The notes below the pieces were generated by a model. That model saw only the letters and a list, made by a program, of their open reading frames with translations, was not told the DNA's origin and searched no databases. From positions 1 through 21,501 of the forward strand of contig CAYROP010000017.1 in the NCBI GenBank assembly GCA_964426075.1: a stretch of 21,501 nt of DNA, read 5' to 3'. The translations under genes and the position numbers were made by a program. Positions 1-8,200 of the stretch are shown piece after piece. Source of the stretch: CAYQLK01 sp964426075 (GTDB lineage Bacteria; Patescibacteriota; Microgenomatia; CAYQLK01). How positions within the stretch are numbered: position 1 is the first letter of the stretch; the number at the start of each line of letters is the position of its first letter.

Positions 1-50
1 ATTGCCCTTCCAAGGCGAAGACAGGGGTTCGATTCCCCTCACCCGCTCCA
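1..50 (+). tRNA. tRNA-Gly(UCC), 3' part, cut by the window edge
   Basis: Only the anticodon arm onward is present. A 5-bp anticodon stem (2-6 with 14-18) closes a 7-base loop, CTTCCAA, giving anticodon TCC for glycine. The T stem (23-27 with 35-39) closes TTCGATT. The acceptor 3' strand is CACCCGC (40-46), followed by discriminator T47, which is usual for bacterial tRNA-Gly, and an encoded CCA at 48-50. The 5' acceptor strand and D arm lie outside the window. Confidence 0.93.
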
Positions 51-90
51 ATTTTTCCAAAAAACATTTTCCTTTTAAAAATAATTACTA

Positions 91-119
91 TTGATATTTA
101 TCTTATAGTAAGATATGAT
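91..119 (+). promoter_or_regulatory. sigma70-type promoter with a dyad in the spacer
   Basis: TTGATA (91-96) and TATGAT (114-119) each match the consensus at 5 of 6 positions and are 17 bases apart. A perfect 7-bp dyad, TATCTTA-TAG-TAAGATA (99-115), fills most of the spacer and runs into the -10 box, as a repressor operator would. The -10 box overlaps the ATG at 115, so transcription from it would begin near 126 and that ATG would not be in the mRNA. Read by eye; chance occurrence in AT-rich DNA is possible. Confidence 0.55.
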
Positions 120-1527
120 ATGTGGCTTGAATATTATCAAAATTGAAAAAATTTCTATGGCTTATAACTATATGAATAAAAATATGCAAAATAATTCAGT
201 AGCTTTCTATTATTTAAATAATTTTTTAGAAACTAAATTGCCTAAAAATTTAGGAAAGACACTTGTAGTTACTACCGATTTGAACTTAGGAATTGTTGAG
301 AAGTATGTTAAATCGTTTGATTTGCTTTTGTTGACACCAAAATCATTCTCAGTCAGAAAAATTTCTAAGATGAAATCAGATAAATATACAACCATTATTG
401 TTTTAAACGCATTTAACTCAGTTTTTGATTACGAGAAATTATTAATTGAATTAGTTAGACTTCTTAAAAATAATGGGAAAATATTTATTACGCTCAGCTC
501 GAACCCTTTCGAATCTAAAAAATCATTTGGGTTTTGGGGATTTACTGAAGCTTCAACCAGATATTTGTTAAGTAAATATTTTAGAAAATCCGACTTAATA
601 TTTGAAGGTTATGGAAATGTATTAGCAGGCAGATATCATCTAGATGGATTAAGCGTGTCTGGGTTGAGTAAAAAGCAATTAAATTATTATGACCCTTACT
701 ACCCTTTAATTATTAGTGTTGTCGCTAAAAAAGGATCGAGCAAAATTGTTAAAAATTTGCCAACAGTTGGTCTCGAAGATAAAAAAACCATTAAGCTTGG
801 TATTGCAACAAAATTTAAACGTGCTTATTACTTTTTAGATAAACCATTAGATGTTGCTAGAGTGTTAAGGGGTACTTTTGTAAGAAGCTTTAAGACAAGA
901 TCTGGATATTTAAGAAAAAAAGATTTAAAGCCAATTAGTGACATGTATGGATTTGATCGTGGCAAGCCGGTTGACCGAATATATATTGAACAGTTTTTAA
1001 ATAAGAATAAAAAATATATCAAAGGTGTATGCCTTGAAATTGTTGACAGTCATTACACAAAAATGTTTGGCGGGGAGAAAGTTACAAGGTTCGATGCTTT
1101 GGACATTTTTCCTTCAAAGAAAGCAAACATTCATGGAGATTTAAGAAACCTTACCCAGGTTGAATCGAATAAGTATGATTGTTTGATAATTACACAAACA
1201 TTTAATGTGGTTGACGATTATTACGCAGCAATTGCTGAATCTTACAGAATTCTAAAGCCTGGAGGCGTTCTGTTGGTTACTATGCCCACAATTAGCCCTT
1301 GCCAGAATTTAAAAGTAAATATGTGGAGGTTTAGTAATGAAGGTATGCAGTTTGCTATTTCTAAATATTTTGGGAAAAAGAATGTTTTTTCTTGTGGATA
1401 TGGTAATTTAGAAGCAGTTAAGGCTTTTTGGGTAGGTTTGGCAAAAGAAGATATGACCGAGAAAGAGATTGCTAAAAGAACCAATGGTGTTCCTTTAATA
1501 ATCGGTGCGGTTGCAATTAAAAAATGA
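115..1527 (+). CDS. SAM-dependent methyltransferase-like protein with duplicated domain
   Basis: Up to 470 residues. The C-terminal part (about 300-470) resembles class I SAM-dependent methyltransferases: a weak motif I region (GVCLEIVDS), then a post-I segment ending LKPGGVLLVTMPT. Before it comes YGFDRGKPVDRIYIEQFL, a segment seen upstream of methyltransferase domains in sugar-related loci. The N-terminal part (about 90-206) looks like a degenerate copy of the same fold: both halves share the pattern KY..-II-..FN.V.DY..-RxLKxxG, then a SKYF and GYGN stretch, and a VVAKK/AVAIKK end. No glycine-rich SAM loop is visible in the N-terminal copy. The ATG at 115 overlaps a -10 box, so ATG 157 (residue 15) is a good alternative start. 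It overlaps the next gene by 4 bases. The substrate is unknown; a sugar or lipid in surface glycan synthesis is an inference. Confidence 0.75.
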   Translation: MICGLNIIKIEKISMAYNYMNKNMQNNSVAFYYLNNFLETKLPKNLGKTLVVTTDLNLGIVEKYVKSFDLLLLTPKSFSVRKISKMKSDKYTTIIVLNAFNSVFDYEKLLIELVRLLKNNGKIFITLSSNPFESKKSFGFWGFTEASTRYLLSKYFRKSDLIFEGYGNVLAGRYHLDGLSVSGLSKKQLNYYDPYYPLIISVVAKKGSSKIVKNLPTVGLEDKKTIKLGIATKFKRAYYFLDKPLDVARVLRGTFVRSFKTRSGYLRKKDLKPISDMYGFDRGKPVDRIYIEQFLNKNKKYIKGVCLEIVDSHYTKMFGGEKVTRFDALDIFPSKKANIHGDLRNLTQVESNKYDCLIITQTFNVVDDYYAAIAESYRILKPGGVLLVTMPTISPCQNLKVNMWRFSNEGMQFAISKYFGKKNVFSCGYGNLEAVKAFWVGLAKEDMTEKEIAKRTNGVPLIIGAVAIKK

Positions 1528-2285
1528 TGATTAAACAATTAAAAAAAACAATATTTAATACGATTTTAGAACAGGACTATCACAGTCCAGTGTCGAGTGA
1601 TTTATCAAGTAAGACTGTAGTTGTGACAGGAGCAAGTCGCGGAGTTGGCAAAGCCATTGCTAACGCGCTATTAAATGAGGGTGCAGAATTAGCTTTGATT
1701 TCAAGAAATATAGATGAGATTAAAGGTAATTTTAAAGACTCGGATAGGGTTTTGTTAATTAGTGCCAATTTAACTAACGAAGCAGAAGTTAACAGCGCGA
1801 TAAAACGTATTCTTGAAAGATTTGGAAAAATTGATGTTTTGGTTAATAATGCAGGTATTAATATTCATAAATCGCTAGAGAACGTTACGAAAGATGAGTT
1901 TGAGTCTGTAATCAATCTAAATTTAACTGCAATTTTTATGCTTTGTAAAAATGTGGTGCCAATATTAAAAACACAAAAATTTGGTCTTATAATAAACGTT
2001 GGGTCAAAAATTAGTCATAACACTAACGTCGGTCCGAATAAGGTTACGTATGCAACGTCAAAATATGCACTTGAGGGATTTTCGTTGGCTTTGAATAAAG
2101 AACTTCAACCATTTGGTATAAGGGTTAGTTGTTTGATGCCTGCAACCATAAATACATTCGTTAGTAAAAAGGCTAAAATTTTTATGTCTCCTTACGACAT
2201 AGCTTCGGTAATAATTATGATGATAAAGTTTGAAAAAATTAACTTTGAAAGCATGATTTTTTCTTCAAGCAAGCAAAATATTTAA
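1524..2285 (+). CDS. short-chain dehydrogenase/reductase (SDR family)
   Basis: 253 residues, the usual size of a classical SDR. It shows the NAD(P)-binding motif TGASRGVG (35-42), NNAG (108-111) and the catalytic YATSK (Y176, K180), with candidate catalytic serines at 161 and 164. The arginine right after the motif serine (SRG) is often linked to NADP(H) preference. About 30 residues precede the Rossmann fold, slightly longer than usual. SDRs catalyse NAD(P)-dependent oxidation or reduction of alcohols and ketones; FabG-like enzymes and nucleotide-sugar reductases are both in this family, and nothing here separates them. The start ATG overlaps the stop of the methyltransferase gene (ATGA), so the two are probably translationally coupled and may act on one substrate. 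Confidence 0.9.
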   Translation: MMIKQLKKTIFNTILEQDYHSPVSSDLSSKTVVVTGASRGVGKAIANALLNEGAELALISRNIDEIKGNFKDSDRVLLISANLTNEAEVNSAIKRILERFGKIDVLVNNAGINIHKSLENVTKDEFESVINLNLTAIFMLCKNVVPILKTQKFGLIINVGSKISHNTNVGPNKVTYATSKYALEGFSLALNKELQPFGIRVSCLMPATINTFVSKKAKIFMSPYDIASVIIMMIKFEKINFESMIFSSSKQNI

Positions 2286-2465
2286 CTTGTTCAAAATTTA
2301 GAAAAAAAATAGCAAAAGATTTAAAACTTGTTTATAATACTTCAATTGTTAATACGAATAACTATATATAACAAACTGTATTAAATATATTAGATAAGAA
2401 AGAATAAAACTTACGAACCAAGTTTAGGAATAATTTCCACTGCTCAAATTTTTGGTTGATAAAAT
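2286..2465 (+). promoter_or_regulatory. 180-base intergenic region with a possible -10 box
   Basis: Very AT-rich. A perfect TATAAT lies at 2333-2338, but the best -35 at 17-base spacing is only TAGCAA (2310-2315), a weak match. If used, it would give a leader of about 120 bases before the ATG at 2466. No convincing terminator follows the dehydrogenase gene, and no small reading frame with support was found. Confidence 0.35.
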
Positions 2466-2942
2466 ATGAACTTACCTTACGAGGATAAAACCTCGACTGT
2501 GACGATATTCCCATTTATGCTTATTAGTTTGCTGTCTGGTGTAAGCGGGTTTTTTATATACAAAATAATGTTTTCAGCTCGTGGAGTTGATTGGGTGACG
2601 TTTGGTCTCTGGATATTTGTATCAGTGTTTTGTTTATTTTCTTTAACAAAGTTTGTGTATTTAAATGTTCGTGTCGAACGAAAGAACCTTCTTGTTTCGT
2701 GGGGTATTTTTGGTGAATCAATCCCAGTTTCAGAAATTTATCGACTCAAGATTAAAACTGCGGGATTCTCTGACTTTTTCACCGCACTTTTTAGCCTTGG
2801 ATCTTCCAAAAATCGTAGAGAATTTGTGAATAGAAAAGGTGTTGGAGTGGAATTAAAAGTTAAAGGCGGAAAATCGTATTTTATATCAACTGATAGACCA
2901 GAAGAGTTGGTTTCAATAATACTTAAAGCTCAGTCATTGTAA
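2466..2942 (+). CDS. small two-pass membrane protein, possibly with a bacterial PH-like domain
   Basis: 158 residues. Two hydrophobic segments (about 13-34 and 44-66) form a hairpin in the membrane, followed by a soluble C-terminal part (about 68-158) rich in alternating hydrophobic residues. The piece VERKNLLVSWGIFGESIPVS followed by a helix at the very C terminus resembles the small bacterial PH-like domains attached to membrane helices, but this is only a resemblance. No catalytic motif is visible. It lies 24 bases before the cytochrome b5-like gene and is probably in the same transcript. Function unknown. Confidence 0.7.
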   Translation: MNLPYEDKTSTVTIFPFMLISLLSGVSGFFIYKIMFSARGVDWVTFGLWIFVSVFCLFSLTKFVYLNVRVERKNLLVSWGIFGESIPVSEIYRLKIKTAGFSDFFTALFSLGSSKNRREFVNRKGVGVELKVKGGKSYFISTDRPEELVSIILKAQSL

Positions 2943-2966
2943 TTTTCAATTTGTTAGAATTGAGAA
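2943..2966 (+). promoter_or_regulatory. hairpin filling the gap before the start codon
   Basis: TTTTCAATT (2943-2951) can pair with AATTGAGAA (2958-2966) as 9 base pairs with one G-U, closing a 6-base loop. The stem begins directly after the upstream stop codon and ends directly before the ATG at 2967. It could regulate initiation or couple translation of the two genes; it lacks the T run of a terminator. Confidence 0.4.
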
Positions 2967-3329
2967 ATGAAAGTATTTCAGTTGGTTTTTGTATCTGTAA
3001 TTACCCTTTTTGTTTTTGGTTGTGCAAAGGAAGAAGTAAAAGTTGAGGTTGCTGAGTCTAAGAGTGTGGTTTTAACTTTAGATGAAGTTGCAAAACATGC
3101 CTCAGAACAAGATTGTTGGATAATAATTAGAAATAAGGTGTACGGTGTTACAGATTTTATTAACGAACACCCAGGCGGTAGTTTTAGAATAATTCCAAGT
3201 TGTGGAAAAGATGCGACTGAGGGGTTTGAGACTCAAGGTGGTCGGGGGTCTCATAGTCAGGATGCATATCAGCTGTTGCCAGAGTATTTAATTGGTGAAA
3301 TTGGGGCAACAGTCGAAGTGAAAAAATAA
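2967..3329 (+). CDS. lipoprotein with cytochrome b5-like heme-binding domain
   Basis: 120 residues. The N terminus is a short signal peptide ending in a lipobox-like VFGC (Cys19), so the protein is probably lipid-anchored on the outer face of the membrane. Residues about 35-113 look like a cytochrome b5 heme/steroid-binding domain: the core WIIIRNKVYGVTDFINEHPGG carries the classic HPGG (H68), and H96 is placed to be the second heme ligand. Two further cysteines (C50, C79) could form a disulfide outside the cell. Members of this family bind heme b and carry electrons, or bind other hydrophobic ligands. It lies between two membrane protein genes, with the next gene starting at the base after its stop. 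The redox partner is unknown. Confidence 0.85.
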   Translation: MKVFQLVFVSVITLFVFGCAKEEVKVEVAESKSVVLTLDEVAKHASEQDCWIIIRNKVYGVTDFINEHPGGSFRIIPSCGKDATEGFETQGGRGSHSQDAYQLLPEYLIGEIGATVEVKK

Positions 3330-4976
3330 ATGGAAGAACAACTGCCCAATCAGCAAATTTCATTTTGGAATAAACACTTAGTTAAGTTTTTATTTTTTGG
3401 TATTTTTGTTGTTGCAAGCTTGATGCGTTTTGTTGGACTTTCCGACGGAAGGAGCTTTGATGTTGATAAAGTGGCGATAAAGGAAATTGTTCAAGTTCAG
3501 CAGATTGATGGTGTAGTGGTTTATCAAAATTGGCCAATGTTACGTTTGGAAGGAGCAAGATTTGGTATTCCAAAAGGTTTTGTGCATAAAAATAGTGATC
3601 CATTTTTTGAAAGCATTTTGCCATCGTTTTTAATTTATCCAATATATTTAGCTTTAAATTTTGATTTAGAAAAAGTAATTTATGTTTACTCAGTTGTCGG
3701 TGGATTGACTGCTGCATTTATCTTTTTATCAGCACAGCTTTTTTTAACAAAGTTTAAGGCTATTTTTGCTGGAATTTTTTATACATTTGGATTTTGGCCA
3801 ATATTTGAGTCACATTTATTACTTAACTTATCCTTTTCTCCATTACTTAGTATTTTAGTTTTTTATTTCACGGTGAAAATTATTAAATATGGAGGGAATT
3901 ATAAAAATTGGATTTTTTTGACACTATTTTTATCACTTTTAATTCAGTTTCAAGCTATAAATATTTTGTTAGCATTTGCAACTCTGATAGCTATTTATTT
4001 GTTTCGTAAGCCAGGGGTATTTTTGCCATGGAAAAAGAGTTTGTCGCTAGTTATTATTTTTATTTTCTTTAGCTCGCTGTTTATTTTTGCTGAAGTTTTG
4101 GGTGGTTTTGAACAGACACAAGCGTGGCTTGGTTATTTACCTAGAATGTTGCTAATTAATGTCGTTGACTTATATAAAGATCTTTTTATATCGATCGGTC
4201 AGGTAATTACGATATTTGTGCTACCAATGGTAAAGGTTGAGGTTTTTTATAAATGGTTAGTCGGATTAATTTTTATTTTGGGACTAATTTTGAGACTTAG
4301 ATTCTTAAAAAAATCTAGCCAGAAACATACCGTAGAATATTATTTTTTAATTTTGCTTGTGGTGTGTAGTCTTATGATTTATTTTAATTATTTGGCATAT
4401 TTTAAAGGTCAAAGCTATGATTTTACTTTGGTGAAAAGTATGGGATTTTTTTGGCCCATTTTAACGATATTTTTGACTTATTCTATAGCTAAATCTTATA
4501 AAGATAAATATTTTCCAATTACTGTAATTGTCGGCTTTTTAATATTAATGAATTTGTTAGTTTGGGGAAAAAATTTGGATTATTCCAAGTTAATAAACAC
4601 TAGTTACAAATTAAAGACTCAAATTGTTGAAATGGCGGTATTTAATGCTAAAGACAATAGGTCTGAATTGCTTTTAGAGTTAGAAAATTTTAATCAGTCA
4701 GTTTTTGTTTTTTTACTAAATCAAAGGAATTACTTTTTCTTGGATAGAATAAATGGTTCTGAAATTAATGTTGTAGATATAAAAATGAAAGGCGATAAGG
4801 TTTTGTATGGATCGTCAATTGGCAAAGATATTGTTTTTGTTGGAGAACGTTCATTTATTCCCAGTACATACGCGAATGAGATGAAGTATTTTGTGATTTC
4901 TGATAGTAATAACTCGAATCAGTTTGGTACAGAAGTTGATAAAGTTGAAGATATTAGACTATATCAATCCAAATAA
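3330..4976 (+). CDS. polytopic membrane protein, possibly a GT-C type glycosyltransferase
   Basis: 548 residues, with a first membrane helix at about 15-35, a long extracytoplasmic-looking loop (about 38-95), roughly ten further hydrophobic segments, and a soluble C-terminal domain of about 110 residues. This layout is that of the GT-C superfamily, membrane enzymes that use polyprenyl-phosphate sugars on the outer face of the membrane. No textbook DE or ED motif is obvious in the first loop, although acidic residues occur there (GLSDGRSFDVD). The gene starts at the base after the stop of the cytochrome b5-like gene and has no Shine-Dalgarno sequence. Function is not certain: a transporter or O-antigen ligase-like protein cannot be excluded. 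Confidence 0.65.
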   Translation: MEEQLPNQQISFWNKHLVKFLFFGIFVVASLMRFVGLSDGRSFDVDKVAIKEIVQVQQIDGVVVYQNWPMLRLEGARFGIPKGFVHKNSDPFFESILPSFLIYPIYLALNFDLEKVIYVYSVVGGLTAAFIFLSAQLFLTKFKAIFAGIFYTFGFWPIFESHLLLNLSFSPLLSILVFYFTVKIIKYGGNYKNWIFLTLFLSLLIQFQAINILLAFATLIAIYLFRKPGVFLPWKKSLSLVIIFIFFSSLFIFAEVLGGFEQTQAWLGYLPRMLLINVVDLYKDLFISIGQVITIFVLPMVKVEVFYKWLVGLIFILGLILRLRFLKKSSQKHTVEYYFLILLVVCSLMIYFNYLAYFKGQSYDFTLVKSMGFFWPILTIFLTYSIAKSYKDKYFPITVIVGFLILMNLLVWGKNLDYSKLINTSYKLKTQIVEMAVFNAKDNRSELLLELENFNQSVFVFLLNQRNYFFLDRINGSEINVVDIKMKGDKVLYGSSIGKDIVFVGERSFIPSTYANEMKYFVISDSNNSNQFGTEVDKVEDIRLYQSK

Positions 4977-4986
4977 ACTTACAATG

Positions 4987-5060
4987 TGCGCCCGGCAGGA
5001 TTCGAACCTGCGACCCTTCGGTTCGAAGCCGAATACTCTAATCCACTGAGCTACGGGCGC
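4987..5060 (-). tRNA. tRNA-Arg(UCG)
   Basis: The reverse complement folds as a complete 74-base cloverleaf: acceptor GCGCCCG with CGGGCGC, D arm starting GCTCAGTGG, anticodon stem TTCGG with CCGAA around loop CTTCGAA (anticodon TCG), variable loop GGGTC, T arm GCAGG-TTCGAAT-CCTGC and discriminator A (complement of 4987). The bases that follow read CAT, so CCA is not encoded and must be added by the CCA-adding enzyme. It is the only minus-strand gene recognised here. Confidence 0.96.
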
Positions 5061-5083
5061 AAAAAAGTTAGTTATAGAGATGA

Positions 5084-5089
5084 ATTATA
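5084..5089 (-). promoter_or_regulatory. -10 box of the tRNA-Arg gene
   Basis: On the minus strand this reads TATAAT, placing transcription start about 17 bases before the mature tRNA 5' end at 5060. No good -35 element is visible at 16-18 base spacing. Confidence 0.45.
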
Positions 5090-5151
5090 CTCTATATTAT
5101 TTCCATTGATTATTGTTTGTTTTGGTTAACCCATAATATTTTACGTTATTT

Positions 5152-5189
5152 TTAATCTAATTGTACTCAATATGTTGAATTTAGATTAA
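5152..5189. repeat. inverted repeat around the -35 box, possible operator
   Basis: Two perfect 9-bp arms, TTAATCTAA (5152-5160) and TTAGATTAA (5181-5189), are separated by 20 bases. The arm centres are 29 bp apart, close to three helical turns, so a dimeric regulator could bind both on one face. The right arm lies between the -35 and -10 boxes. No regulator gene is in the window. Confidence 0.4.
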
Positions 5190-5203
5190 GTTAATGCTAT
5201 AAT
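5175..5203 (+). promoter_or_regulatory. extended -10 promoter of the glycan operon
   Basis: TTGAAT (5175-5180) and a perfect TATAAT (5198-5203) are 17 bases apart, and TGC sits directly before the -10 box (5195-5197), an extended -10 element. Transcription would start near 5210, leaving a leader of about 70 bases before ATG 5280. This is the best promoter in the window and stands before the longest gene run. The dyad TTAATCTAA (5152-5160) and TTAGATTAA (5181-5189) flanks the -35 box, with its right arm in the spacer. Confidence 0.7.
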
Positions 5204-5279
5204 TCCGCGTCTAGTGTTGTGCTGTTTCGGCAGTATAGTTTTTTGTGTATAAAATATTTATTAAAAATAACTTATAGTA

Positions 5280-8200
5280 ATGAAATTTTTAAACAAAATC
5301 ACCTCTAGAATTAAGAGGTTTTTTGTCAACCCATCAATTGAACACATTAATCCCTTGAAAAAAGGGTCAATGATTGGTGCAGGAGTAAAAAAACTAGAAA
5401 AAGAGTTTGTTACACATACAACCTTAAAAACACACAAGTCTGCTGTACACACATTTGTTTTTTGGCAAAAAATGTTTCTGGCTTTGTTAATAACATTTTT
5501 ATTATTTGGATTAGTTTGGAATTGGTTATTAACTTTTCAAATTGTCGTTGCAATTCTTACGGTCATATATTTTGTGGATGTTTTGTTTAACTTTTTCTTA
5601 GTTCTAAAAAGTTTACATTTACCACCAGAACTTGATTTTGATGACAAAGAACTAGCGACTATAGACGAAAAAGATCTTCCAATTTATACGATTCTGTGTC
5701 CGATGTACAAAGAAGCTAAGATTATCCCCTCGTTTTTGGACGCAATTTCTAAACTAGATTGGCCAAAAAATAAGCTTGATGTGCAATTACTTCTTGAAGA
5801 GGATGATCTTGAAAGTATTCAGGCCGCAAAAGATTGGGGTTTGCCAAACTATGTAAGAGCGGTCGTTGTTCCTCATTCACAACCAAAAACAAAACCAAAA
5901 GCATGTAACTATGGATTAAATATTGCTAAAGGTGAATATTTAGTAATTTATGATGCTGAGGATATACCAGACCCTAAACAGCTAAAAAAGGCTTATTTGG
6001 CATTTCAACGTGTGGACAGAAATGTTGTTTGCTTACAGGCAAAACTTAATTATTTTAATCCTCATCAGAATTTTATAACTCGTTTATTTACTGCTGAATA
6101 TTCTCTCTGGTTTGATGTTGTCCTACCTGGTTTGCAAGGAATTAATACAAACATACCACTTGGTGGAACCAGTAATCACTTTAGAATTGATGACCTTAAG
6201 ACTTTGGAAGGTTGGGATCCTTTTAACGTGACCGAGGATTGTGATTTAGGTGTTAGGTTGTTTATGGAGGGTAAAAAGACTGCGGTAATTAACTCAACCA
6301 CACTTGAGGAGGCAAACAGTAAATTTAAAAACTGGTTAAGACAGAGGTCAAGATGGATTAAAGGATATATGCAAACTTATTTAGTTCACATGCGTAATCC
6401 TTATCAACTCGCCAAAAAACAAGGTATTCATGCACTGTATTTTAATTTGGTAGTTGGGGGAAAGATTGCGTTCATGTTTATTAACCCCTTCTTATGGTTA
6501 GCTACGATTGCATATTTTGTTCTTTATTCTCAGCTAGGTTCGATAATTGAGTCACTTTTCCCTTCTTATATTTTTTACATGGCCTTATTCAGTTTGGTTT
6601 TTGGAAACTTTTTATACATGTTCTATTACATGATTGGTTGTGCAAAGAGAGACCATTGGTCAGTAATTAAATATGTATATCTTGTTCCTTTTTATTGGAT
6701 TATGACTTCGATTGCGGCTGTTATTGCACTTCATCAATTGTTTTTTAAGCCTCACTATTGGGAAAAGACTGTTCATGGATTACATCTAAAAAAAGAAAAA
6801 GAGTTAGTTGTTGACTCAGTTGTGGGAGTAATTCCAGATCCAGTGGCACTGGGAAATAGTTTCGCGTTTTGGCAGCTTTTAAATATTCGTGGAGTGAAGA
6901 AGCTAATGTCCAACAAAATAGTCTTAGGTGGTTCGATTATGCTTTTGGCTGACATAATTACCAATATCGCAAACTTTGTTTACAATACTGTACTAGGGAG
7001 AAAATTATCTTTTGAGGAGTTTGGGGTAATCAGTTTGTTTTCAAGTATTTATTTAATCGCGTATATTCCAATTTACGCAATTTCATCTGAGATTACTAGG
7101 CATAGTGCCTATTTACTGGGAAAGTCAGGTTCTAAAGGAAAAGCGTTTTCATATCTTTCAAGTTTAACCAAATATTCAATAATTTTGGCTATTATTGCTA
7201 CTTTGGCTTGGGTTGGATTAATTCCATACATGTCAAAGTTTTTTAATGTTCATAATGTTGAGCCATTTATTTTATTTGCTCCAACTTGGATTTTTGGGAT
7301 TGCAGCGGCAAATGCGGCCGGTTACTTAAAGGGAGTACTGTCATTCCCGATAGTTGGAGGAATGTTATTAATGGAGTCGCTCACAAAGTTAGGATTAGCT
7401 ATGATTTTGGTTTGGAGTGGAAATAGTCATTTGGTTTATCTCGTTATACCTGTTTCGATTTTATTGTCGTTTATGTTTGGATATGTTTTTATTTTCCGTA
7501 CAAAGCCAGAAGTACTAACTGAATCTGAAGCGAAGTTTAACTATAAATTTTCTCTAGCAACCAGTCTTAATAGTTTTGCGAATATTTCATTTTTAGGATT
7601 TGATGTATTGTTAGCAAAACATTACTTAAGTCCATTAGAAGCTGGTCAATATGCCATTTTGAGCTTGGTTGGTAAAATAGCGTATTTTGCTGGATCTTTA
7701 TTTTTCCCTTATGTGATTCCTGTTATATCTCACAATTTAGGGGCTGAAAAAAGCAATAAAAATGCATTTATGTTTTTGTTCGGCATTACTGCATTTTCAC
7801 TTTTAGGTGTATTTGTATTTTTAGGCATTTTTGGCAATGTCTTAGTTCCAATGTTGTTTGGAGAGAAAACAAATGTGATTTTAAAGTTTTTACCGATTTA
7901 TGTATTAACAATTGTTATATTTACGATTACACGACCAATTATTAACTTTTTCTTAGCAAATGAGCGATATTTGTTCAGCTATTTGGGAATATTTTCTGTC
8001 GCTTGTCAAATAATATTTGTATGGTTTTTGCATGGCAATTTAAGTGAGTTTGTTTTGTCAATGTTTTTTACCGCAATCGCGAGTACTGCAATTTTAATAA
8101 TAATGTTTGTCTTCCATGACACGATTATCTCTTTAAAAGAGAACCTTGTGGATTTTTTCCAATTGTTTACAAGCAAAATAAAAATCAAAAGAAATAAAGA

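Noticed and set aside
1525..1527. Recoding of TGA as glycine, as in some CPR lineages
   Set aside because: Frames end at TGA exactly where family lengths are reached and new genes start by ATGA overlap; reading through 1525-1527 meets a TAA a few codons later.
2284..2331. Direct repeat AACTTGTT at 2284-2291 and 2324-2331
   Set aside because: Eight AT-rich bases with no further matching flanks; not convincing as a regulatory or mobile-element repeat.
3382..3717. Minus-strand open frame of 111 codons opposite the membrane protein gene
   Set aside because: Rich in Gln, Leu and Lys as expected for an antisense reading of a hydrophobic gene; no motif, and it fully overlaps a well-formed plus-strand gene.
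1..5060. tRNA-bounded integrated island
   Set aside because: tRNA genes flank part of the window, but no integrase, attachment-site repeat of a tRNA 3' end or phage gene was found.
5211..5240. Possible structured leader (CTG/CAG hairpin) in the fusion gene's 5' region
   Set aside because: Only three or four pairs in competing registers, with no match to a known riboswitch or leader.
102..5280. Shared 10-base string CTTATAGTAA near the starts at 115 and 5280
   Set aside because: Short, AT-rich and placed differently relative to each promoter; expected by chance in this composition.
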